Assembly (NCBI GenBank): GCA_015658965.1
Contig: DQNX01000130.1
Coordinates: 1 to 13,187 of the forward strand
Direction: 5' to 3'
Source of the DNA: Gammaproteobacteria bacterium
GTDB lineage: Bacteria; Pseudomonadota; Gammaproteobacteria; PS1; Pseudothioglobaceae
Length of the DNA: 13,187 nucleotides
The position numbers and the translations under genes are program-made. Each line of letters starts with the position of its first letter. Within the stretch, counting starts at the first letter, position 1. The notes below the pieces were generated by a model that saw only the letters and a program-made list of their open reading frames with translations, did not search any database and had not been told where the DNA came from. Shown piece after piece: positions 7,818-13,187 of the stretch.

Positions 7818-8066
7818 TTATGTATGATCACCCTCAACTTTCTTAACACGTATTTTATTGCTACCGACAAGCTTGTTGTTTAGGTTTTTGATCGCAGCTT
7901 TCGCCTCGCCCACTTTCGGCATCTCAACAAAGCCAAAACCTTTGGATGCACCACCGGCTTTATCCACCACCAAATCACAAGATTGAACCGTACCAAATGC
8001 TTGGAATAAGTCCTTAAGTGCTACTTCTGTGGTTAGTCGATCTAAGTTACGTATTAATAATTTCAT
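7818..8066 (-). CDS. Small RRM-domain RNA-binding protein
   Basis: An 82-residue protein that is essentially one RNA-recognition motif, of the kind found in cyanobacterial Rbp proteins and in many proteobacteria. RNP-2 is KLLIRNL at residues 2-8 and RNP-1 is KGFGFVEM at 42-49, with two aromatic residues placed for RNA stacking. The loop VDKAGGASKG and the terminal strand KIRVKKVEG complete the fold. I place the start at ATG 8066, preceded by GGA six bases upstream, because a longer frame from TTG 8093 only adds nine residues outside the fold and runs into a leader hairpin. It lies convergent to the ClC gene across 38 bp and downstream of ynfA on the same strand. Likely an RNA chaperone or a regulator of stress or cold; targets are unknown. 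Confidence 0.9.
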   Translation of the reverse strand: MKLLIRNLDRLTTEVALKDLFQAFGTVQSCDLVVDKAGGASKGFGFVEMPKVGEAKAAIKNLNNKLVGSNKIRVKKVEGDHT

Positions 8067-8084
8067 AGTTATTCCAGTTGGTAC

Positions 8085-8101
8085 GCTTATCAAAGATAAG
8101 C
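8085..8101 (-). promoter_or_regulatory. Perfect hairpin in the leader of the RRM gene
   Basis: On the minus strand GCTTATC-TTT-GATAAGC forms a 7-bp perfect stem with a three-base loop, ending 18 bases before the RRM start codon and just upstream of its Shine-Dalgarno. It could be a leader structure used for autoregulation, or a palindromic protein site. On the plus strand the same palindrome is followed by a T-rich stretch (TTTAGTTTATTT), so it could also stop antisense transcription coming from the ClC gene. The structure is certain; its role is not. Confidence 0.45.
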
Positions 8102-8127
8102 TTTAGTTTATTTATGTAGCACTTTAG

Positions 8128-8460
8128 TTATACATTTTCTGGCGCAAACATAATGATTGCCATGCCAGTTAATACAACTGAGCCACCAACAATATCCCAA
8201 CTAGTAGGATTGATTCCATCCACACCCCAGAGCCACAGAATGGCAACAAATACATAAACGCCTCCGTACGCAGCATAAACTCTACCCGCTGCTGTTGGGT
8301 GGAGTGAAAGTAGCCATACAAAAAGTGTCAAACTCAAAGCAGCTGGAATAAGTAGCCAGACACTTTTTTCTTCTTTGAGCCATAGATACGGAAGATAACA
8401 ACCAACAATTTCTACCACTGCGGTAATTAAGAACAAGCCAATGGTTTTTAATTCAAACAA
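8128..8460 (-). CDS. ynfA: YnfA family (UPF0060) small membrane protein
   Basis: A 110-residue integral membrane protein with four hydrophobic helices (about 5-25, 33-52, 62-80 and 87-106), the same size as E. coli YnfA (108). Matching blocks include VEIVGCYLPYLWLK (16-29), LFVWLLSLHP (46-55) and AAGRVYAAYGGVYV (57-70). YnfA has an SMR-like topology and has been linked in enterics to efflux of cationic dyes, but its physiological substrate is unsettled. The start is TTG at 8460: GAGG lies seven bases upstream (8468-8471 on the plus strand), an in-frame stop follows a few codons further upstream, and no ATG or GTG is available. A candidate promoter with a 17-bp palindrome precedes it. It sits between the RRM and hemJ genes, all on the minus strand. 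Confidence 0.93.
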   Translation of the reverse strand: MFELKTIGLFLITAVVEIVGCYLPYLWLKEEKSVWLLIPAALSLTLFVWLLSLHPTAAGRVYAAYGGVYVFVAILWLWGVDGINPTSWDIVGGSVVLTGMAIIMFAPENV

Positions 8461-8491
8461 GTGAAAGCCTCGCTAGTATTGATTTTAACTT

Positions 8492-8520
8492 ATTGTACAC
8501 TTATTACTAATAAGTTTAAT
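8492..8520 (-). promoter_or_regulatory. Candidate ynfA promoter with palindromic operator
   Basis: On the minus strand TACAAT (8492-8497) matches the -10 consensus at five of six bases and places transcription start about 25 nt before the TTG start of ynfA. The spacer and weak -35 region (ATTAAA at 8515-8520) contain the perfect 17-bp palindrome ACTTATTACTAATAAGT (8499-8515). A third ACTTATT half-site at 8488-8494 overlaps the -10 exactly 11 bp from the first arm. This arrangement would suit a repressor or MerR-like activator site. It is inferred from an AT-rich spacer, so chance cannot be excluded. Confidence 0.4.
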
Positions 8521-8604
8521 AAAGCTTATATCCGGGGCTTAAAATCACAAAAAGATAGGGTTATAGCATTACTACTCAAAAAAAATAAAAGAAGATTTGG
8601 CTAT

Positions 8605-9027
8605 TTAAAATGGCTTAACCACTACCAAAATAATAATCGACACTAACATCAATACTGGAAACTCGTTAAACCAACGATAGAATACATGCGAGTGCGTGTT
8701 GTTATCTTGCTTAAAAGTTTGCAATAATCGTCCGCAATAAAAATGATAAGCGATCAGCGGTACAACTAGAATCAGTTTGGCATGTAGCCAATCTTGGGTT
8801 TGATAAAATGCCCAAGCATCAATCACCAGCCACGCGCCCAAAACAACTGCCAACACCATGCTTGGCATCATAATACCTCGATACAGCTTGCGCTCCATCA
8901 CCTTAAAACGCTCAATACTGACTTTATCGTCACTCATGGCGTGATACACAAACAGCCGTGGCAAGTAAAATAACGCCGCAAACCAAGTGATAACACTAAT
9001 AATATGAAAAGCTTTAATCCACAACAT
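8605..9027 (-). CDS. hemJ: Protoporphyrinogen IX oxidase HemJ
   Basis: HemJ oxidises protoporphyrinogen IX to protoporphyrin IX, the penultimate step of haem synthesis. It is the membrane-bound alternative to HemG and HemY and is found in many proteobacteria. The 140 residues form four membrane helices (about 3-22, 55-73, 84-100 and 122-138). Conserved features are His8 in KAFHIISVITW, FYLPRLFVYH (20-29), Lys47-Arg50 in the ERKLYR block, WLHAKL (80-85) and the WFNEFP motif (119-124). I chose ATG 9027 because AAGGA lies nine bases upstream and family N-termini begin at MLWIKAFH; a start at 9060 adds eleven non-conserved residues. It diverges from the large dehydrogenase gene over 88 bp. The identification rests on family motifs and is firm. 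Confidence 0.93.
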   Translation of the reverse strand: MLWIKAFHIISVITWFAALFYLPRLFVYHAMSDDKVSIERFKVMERKLYRGIMMPSMVLAVVLGAWLVIDAWAFYQTQDWLHAKLILVVPLIAYHFYCGRLLQTFKQDNNTHSHVFYRWFNEFPVLMLVSIIILVVVKPF

Positions 9028-9115
9028 AAGGGTTTTTCCTTTTTTTTGAACAACCAACATTAGCTATCAACCATTATAGTAAAATAAATCGAAATTAACC
9101 ACTCTCTTTAAGCAC

Positions 9116-12100
9116 TTGAAGCAATACCGCGAAATTCCCTACAACTACACTTCGTTTTCAGACAAAGAAGTGGTGTGTCGTTTTTTAGGCGAAGAATCTT
9201 GGGGGTTGCTCAATCAACTGCGAGAAAATCGCAACACGGGTCGCAGTGCTAGAATGCTGTTTGAAGTGTTGGGCGATATGTGGGCGGTTAATCGAAACCC
9301 TTATTTACAAGAAGACCTTATTAAAAACCAGCGTCGTTGGAAAGCACTGACTGAAGCATTGTATTCACGCCTCAATCAAATTCGATCTCGCGCGGATGGC
9401 AATGAAAAAGTCTTAGCTTTACTCAGCAGCGCTGATCAGGCGGTTGACGATTTTAAACAATGTTTAAGTCAATTTAAAAACAACAAGCGTCGCATCAAAA
9501 AAGCACTGCTAAAAGTCACACACAATAACAACATTCGATTTGACGCACTGTCACGCTCATCACATGCAACTGATGCAACTGACTGGCGAGTCGAATACCC
9601 AGCAGTGGTAATCACACCAGATACCGAAATTGAGATTGCCGATATTGTTAAAACTTGTATTGAGCTTGGCTTAACCATTATCGCGCGCGGTGGTGGTACA
9701 GGATATACCGGTGGTGCGATTCCATTAGATACGCAAACAGCTGTCATCAATACCGAGAAACTCAGCCATCTTGATACGGTTCAAAATCAAGATGGCATTC
9801 ATTCGATTAATGTCGGGGCGGGTGTTGTTACTAAGCGCGTCAGTGAAACAGCTGCAGCAAGTGGCTTGGTTTTTGCTGTTGATCCAACCTCTCAAGATGC
9901 TTGCACCATTGGTGGCAACGTTGCTATGAATGCAGGTGGTAAAAAAGCCCTCAGATGGGGTACAACCATTGATAATTTACTGTCTTGGAAGATGGTCATG
10001 CCGGATGGCTCTTGGCTACGAGTTGAGCGCTTAGATCACAATCAAGATAAAATTCAATTACTCAAATCTGTCAGCTTTAAAATTCATACACTTAAAGATG
10101 ACGCAAAAACCATTGTTAGCAGTCGAGTACTGCAGATTGACACCAAAAAACTACGTAAAAGCGGACTGGGTAAAGATGTCACTAACAAATTCTTAGATGG
10201 TCTGCCGGGTATTCAAAAAGAAGGCTGTGATGGTTTGATCACTTCAGCAGAATTTATTTTGCACCAGCCACTCGATCACATTAACACTTTATGTCTTGAA
10301 TTTTTTGGCCATGATCTAGACAACGCAGTCTCTGCTATTGTGGCTATTAAAGACAGTGTAGACAGCAATCAAGATGTTGACTTAGTCGGCATGGAGCACT
10401 TAGATGCTCGCTATGTAAAAGCCGTAAACTACACCACCAAGGCCAACCGATCAGAACTACCAAAAATGGTACTATTGATTGATATTAGCGCCAATAGTCA
10501 GTCTTTTTTAGACAATCAAGCGGATAAAATTATCCAACTAACGCATGATCGTGAAGGCGAATGCTTTGTCGCCAAAGTGCCTTCAATGAGACAAATTTTT
10601 TGGAAAGATCGATCCAATACAGCTGCAATTGCAGCGCACACCAACGCCTTTAAAATTAACGAAGATGTGGTCATACCACTCGACAAGCTTGGCGACTACA
10701 GTCAAGGCATTGAGAAAATCAACATTCGACTTTCTATTGAAAGTAAACTGGCAACCCTTGATGCGGTTAAAAATTATTTTCAAAACATTGATCCAGAATC
10801 CGGCCTTGTTAAAGAAAAAATTGCTCACGCCTTGTCTTTGCTTGATGAGGTAAATTCCGATTGGAAAAAGGCTCTCAAAGGCCTAGACCAAGCCTCAGAA
10901 TTTAAAATCATTCAAACCGGTGAGCGTGTTATTTCTTATATCAATGAATTTACCCAACCTTTAAATGATTTACTCATGGGTGATGTCTTTATCCAAATCC
11001 GTAAAAAAGTACAGGCAATCCACACGGAATATCGTGAAATTCGATTATTTGTGGCCACCCACATGCATGCGGGTGATGGCAATGTGCATACCAATATTCC
11101 GGTGCATTCGCACAACACACAAATGCTCCATCAAGCTGAAGCGGTCGTCGATGAGATTATGATTTTAGCCCACCAACTCGGCGGTGTTATTTCAGGTGAG
11201 CATGGCATTGGTTTAACCAAATATAAATATTTGTCAGATGAATTTAAACAAGCATTTGTCGAATACAAAAATAAAATTGATCCAAACGGACATTTCAACA
11301 AAGGCAAGCTCATGCCAGGTAGTGGCTTAGACAACGCCTTTACTCCTTCACTACGCTTGGTTGAGCAAGAAGCGTTGATTTTAGAAAGCAGTGAAATTGG
11401 TGAAATCAACGACATGGTGAAATCCTGTTTGCGTTGTGGAAAATGTAAGGATGTGTGCACCACACACGTGCCTGAAGCCAACCTACTCTATTCACCACGT
11501 GACAAGATTATTGGTACCAACCTAATCTCAGAAGCCTTTCTCTATGAAGAGCAAACACGTCGAGGGGTGTCGATAAACCACTTTGATGAGTTTAATGACA
11601 TCGCCGATCATTGCACTCTTTGCCACCGTTGTGAAAAGCCGTGCCCAGTTGATATTGATTTTGGTGATGTTTCAATCAAGATGAAAAATATCTTAGTTAA
11701 GCAAAACCAACGTCATAGTAATATAGCATCAAAAGTCTCTATTGCTTATCTAAACATGAACAAGCCTTGGCAGATTAATTTAACCAAAAAGGTATTGATT
11801 GATTTTAGCTACAAAGCACAACATATCGCCTCAAGATTGATTATGCCATTTTTAAAGAAACAACCTAACAAAACCATCGGCAAACCTAGTGCATTAACAG
11901 AATTAGTGACTATTTTAGATAAACCACTACCAATGGATACAGGTATGGCGCCGTTACGCACATTACTCAATATTAATGATGCAGGTACCATTCCTATTTT
12001 AGCGCACCCTGACAAATCAAATGCCGATTCACCGAGTGTATTTTATTTTCCTGGTTGTGGTTCTGAGCGCTTATATTCACAAATTGGCCTAGCCACAGTT

Positions 12101-12808
12101 GCGTTACTTTATCATCAAGGTGTAAAAGTGGTATTACCTCCAAGTTACCTATGTTGTGGATATCCTCAAGCCAGTGCTGGCTATGAAGCTAAAAGCAAAG
12201 AAATTACCACCGATAATCGTGTGTTATTTCATCGTATGGCCAACACACTAAATTATCTCGATATAAAGCATGTGCTCACTTCCTGCGGGACTTGTATTGA
12301 CCAATTAATGACTTACGAACTTGGAGATATTTTCAAAGAATCTCAATTAATTGACGTTCATGAATACTTATTAGCCAATGATGTAAAACTCGAAAATTCT
12401 GACGAGAAATATTTATATCACGCACCCTGCCATGACCCGATCAAAAGTGGAGATTCGGCTGATGTAATCTCTCAGATTATGGGCTCCAAGGTTACTAATA
12501 ACGATCGTTGTTGTGGTGAAGCTGGAACCTTTGCAGTAGCACGACCCGATATAGCCAAACAAGTCAAATCTAGAAAAGAAAAAGAAATTGAAAAAGGACT
12601 TACTCAACTTATTGGCGAGCCTAAAGCCAAGCATGGTATTAAAATTCTCACTACCTGCCCTGCCTGTCGCCAAGGACTATCTCGCTATGAATCTACAACT
12701 GGCATAGAAGCGATCTATCCGGTTGAAGTGATTGCCGAGCAAACTTTAGGAAAAAATTGGCAAAAAGACTTTATTAATTCTGTGGCAATAGAAAAAGTAT
12801 TACTTTAA
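9116..12808 (+). CDS. DUF3683 FAD/4Fe-4S fusion dehydrogenase (GlcD-GlcF-like, 2-hydroxyacid type)
   Basis: A 1230-residue fusion flavoprotein. Residues about 5-90 match the DUF3683 N-terminus (REIPYNYTSFSD, then GRSARMLFEVLGDMW). A PCMH-type FAD domain follows, with ARGGGTGYTGG at 190-200 and DPTSQDACTIGGNVAMNAGG. The C-terminal FAD-oxidase half shows HMHAGDGNVH (649-658) and SGEHGIG (693-699), interrupted by a helical stretch at about 545-640. Two 4Fe-4S motifs follow: Cys771/774/777/781 and Cys833/836/839/843. Two CCG modules come last: C981, CC1013-1014, C1057-x2-C1060, and C1105, CC1132-1133, C1181-x2-C1184. The order equals GlcD plus GlcF in one chain, as in YdiJ-type enzymes. It therefore probably oxidises a D-2-hydroxyacid such as D-lactate, glycolate or D-2-hydroxyglutarate and passes electrons to quinone; the substrate cannot be read from sequence. 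The start is TTG 9116, the only codon that keeps the conserved N-terminus; no Shine-Dalgarno is evident. Confidence 0.93.
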   Translation: MKQYREIPYNYTSFSDKEVVCRFLGEESWGLLNQLRENRNTGRSARMLFEVLGDMWAVNRNPYLQEDLIKNQRRWKALTEALYSRLNQIRSRADGNEKVLALLSSADQAVDDFKQCLSQFKNNKRRIKKALLKVTHNNNIRFDALSRSSHATDATDWRVEYPAVVITPDTEIEIADIVKTCIELGLTIIARGGGTGYTGGAIPLDTQTAVINTEKLSHLDTVQNQDGIHSINVGAGVVTKRVSETAAASGLVFAVDPTSQDACTIGGNVAMNAGGKKALRWGTTIDNLLSWKMVMPDGSWLRVERLDHNQDKIQLLKSVSFKIHTLKDDAKTIVSSRVLQIDTKKLRKSGLGKDVTNKFLDGLPGIQKEGCDGLITSAEFILHQPLDHINTLCLEFFGHDLDNAVSAIVAIKDSVDSNQDVDLVGMEHLDARYVKAVNYTTKANRSELPKMVLLIDISANSQSFLDNQADKIIQLTHDREGECFVAKVPSMRQIFWKDRSNTAAIAAHTNAFKINEDVVIPLDKLGDYSQGIEKINIRLSIESKLATLDAVKNYFQNIDPESGLVKEKIAHALSLLDEVNSDWKKALKGLDQASEFKIIQTGERVISYINEFTQPLNDLLMGDVFIQIRKKVQAIHTEYREIRLFVATHMHAGDGNVHTNIPVHSHNTQMLHQAEAVVDEIMILAHQLGGVISGEHGIGLTKYKYLSDEFKQAFVEYKNKIDPNGHFNKGKLMPGSGLDNAFTPSLRLVEQEALILESSEIGEINDMVKSCLRCGKCKDVCTTHVPEANLLYSPRDKIIGTNLISEAFLYEEQTRRGVSINHFDEFNDIADHCTLCHRCEKPCPVDIDFGDVSIKMKNILVKQNQRHSNIASKVSIAYLNMNKPWQINLTKKVLIDFSYKAQHIASRLIMPFLKKQPNKTIGKPSALTELVTILDKPLPMDTGMAPLRTLLNINDAGTIPILAHPDKSNADSPSVFYFPGCGSERLYSQIGLATVALLYHQGVKVVLPPSYLCCGYPQASAGYEAKSKEITTDNRVLFHRMANTLNYLDIKHVLTSCGTCIDQLMTYELGDIFKESQLIDVHEYLLANDVKLENSDEKYLYHAPCHDPIKSGDSADVISQIMGSKVTNNDRCCGEAGTFAVARPDIAKQVKSRKEKEIEKGLTQLIGEPKAKHGIKILTTCPACRQGLSRYESTTGIEAIYPVEVIAEQTLGKNWQKDFINSVAIEKVLL

Positions 12809-12817
12809 AATAACGCC

Positions 12818-12846
12818 CTGACAATAGTCAAACACTTGAGAAGAAT
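12818..12846 (+). promoter_or_regulatory. Weak candidate promoter for the exported SCP2-like gene
   Basis: CTGACA (12818-12823, five of six to the -35 consensus) and AAGAAT (12841-12846, four of six to the -10) are separated by 17 bp. They would start transcription about 15 nt before the ATG at 12868, keeping its GGAG ribosome binding site. The match is modest, and co-transcription with the dehydrogenase gene is also possible across the 59-bp gap. Confidence 0.28.
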
Positions 12847-12867
12847 TTAACAACACTCGGAGATATT

Positions 12868-13187
12868 ATGAAAAAATCACTCATCACCCTATTTGCTTTA
12901 TTTTCACTGAACGCTTTTGCAGGCAATGCGCAAAATATTGCCGATGCATTCAATGCATCATCAACCCCAGCAGAACTGGTCAAATCAGGCTGGGCTGGCA
13001 ATGATGGTGGCAAGGGCTACAAAGTATTACAAGTTTCGGTTAAAGACACAGGCAAAGCAGCTGAATTACACATTGATGGCAATGGCAAGGTAGTGGCTGC
13101 TTTTGATAGCGCTAAAACCACCAAACTAAACGCAGAGGTTGATTACAAAATGATCGCCACCATGGAAGATTGGGCATCAATGGGAAC
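12868..13187 (+). CDS. Exported small protein, SCP2-like lipid-binding domain, 3' end outside window
   Basis: The first 106 residues are visible. They begin with a classic Sec signal peptide, MKKSLITLFALFSLNAFA, with a likely cleavage after Ala18 (AFA|GN), so the product should be periplasmic. The mature part has GWAGNDGGKGYKVLQV, a strand ending in LHIDGNGKVVAAFD, and a VDYKMIATMEDWASMG segment. This order resembles the C-terminal half of SCP2 sterol-carrier domains, where a D-x-T-I-T-x-S-x-E-D-W-like strand-turn precedes a Gly-rich helix. That assignment is by eye and tentative; the rest of the protein is needed. ATG 12868 has GGAG five bases upstream (12859-12862), a strong site. It follows the dehydrogenase by 59 bp on the same strand and is absent as a full frame only because the window ends. 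Confidence 0.75.
   Translation, partial: MKKSLITLFALFSLNAFAGNAQNIADAFNASSTPAELVKSGWAGNDGGKGYKVLQVSVKDTGKAAELHIDGNGKVVAAFDSAKTTKLNAEVDYKMIATMEDWASMG

Noticed and set aside
8067..8093. Longer RRM protein starting from TTG 8093
   Set aside because: The nine extra residues lie outside the RRM fold and are encoded partly by the leader palindrome; ATG 8066 has a better ribosome binding site.
8461..8646. 61-codon plus-strand frame in the ynfA-hemJ gap
   Set aside because: It starts with a GTG with no ribosome binding site, overlaps the 3' end of hemJ on the other strand and has a Lys/Asn-rich, low-complexity sequence that matches translated AT-rich spacer.
9061..9115. TATAGT at 9075-9080 as a -10 box for the dehydrogenase gene
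   Set aside because: The nearest -35-like TTGAAC ends 23 bp upstream, too far for a normal sigma-70 promoter; left uncalled.
9469..9750. Antisense open frames inside the dehydrogenase, thrC and cysM genes
   Set aside because: They lie wholly within strongly supported genes on the other strand or in another frame, show no family motifs and lack ribosome binding sites.
12819..12831. TGAC-AATA-GTCA inverted repeat after the dehydrogenase gene
   Set aside because: A four-base stem with no U-tract; expected by chance.
1..13187. Mobile elements, CRISPR arrays, tRNA or rRNA genes
   Set aside because: No transposase motif, terminal repeats, regularly spaced repeats or RNA-gene landmarks were seen; the genes are tightly packed housekeeping and metabolic genes.

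Overview
The window reads as an ordinary, densely packed stretch of a low-GC gammaproteobacterial chromosome. I judge GC to be around 40 % by eye. The MiaA, MurD, YccA, RppH, CysM, YnfA and HemJ products all look most like gammaproteobacterial versions. The compact layout, the AT-rich spacers and the large DUF3683-type FAD/Fe-S dehydrogenase would suit a free-living or symbiotic sulfur oxidiser of the SUP05/Thioglobus kind. That placement is inference only; no diagnostic marker such as rRNA, sox or dsr lies here. I see no mobile element, tRNA, rRNA or CRISPR array, and no gene-free stretch longer than 300 bases.

Layout. Bases 1-513 hold the 3' two-fifths or so of miaA (tRNA modification). It converges on, and overlaps by 11 bp, murD (503-1801, minus; peptidoglycan synthesis). 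Divergent from murD is a plus-strand run: a YccA-type seven-helix membrane protein, rppH (mRNA 5' pyrophosphohydrolase), then hom and thrC (homoserine and threonine synthesis) behind an extended -10 promoter. A 14-bp hairpin separates thrC from cysM (cysteine synthase B). cysM is followed after only 3 nt by a ClC-type chloride/proton antiporter gene. Three minus-strand genes come next: a small RRM RNA-binding protein, ynfA (four-helix membrane protein) and hemJ (protoporphyrinogen oxidase). Divergent from hemJ is a 1230-residue fusion flavoprotein that joins a DUF3683 N-terminus, a GlcD-like FAD oxidase, two 4Fe-4S motifs and two CCG cysteine-rich modules. The window ends inside a gene for a small exported protein that resembles an SCP2 lipid-binding domain.

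How the genes fit together. hom and thrC form a partial threonine pathway; thrB is not beside them. cysM adds a second PLP-dependent beta-replacement enzyme and may be partly insulated by the hairpin. hemJ and the large dehydrogenase both probably pass electrons to the quinone pool or respiratory chain, but their divergent placement alone does not prove a link. I found no convincing new multi-gene system. The most interesting items are the fusion dehydrogenase, the palindromic candidate operator upstream of ynfA, the thrC-cysM hairpin, the RRM leader hairpin and the exported SCP2-like protein.
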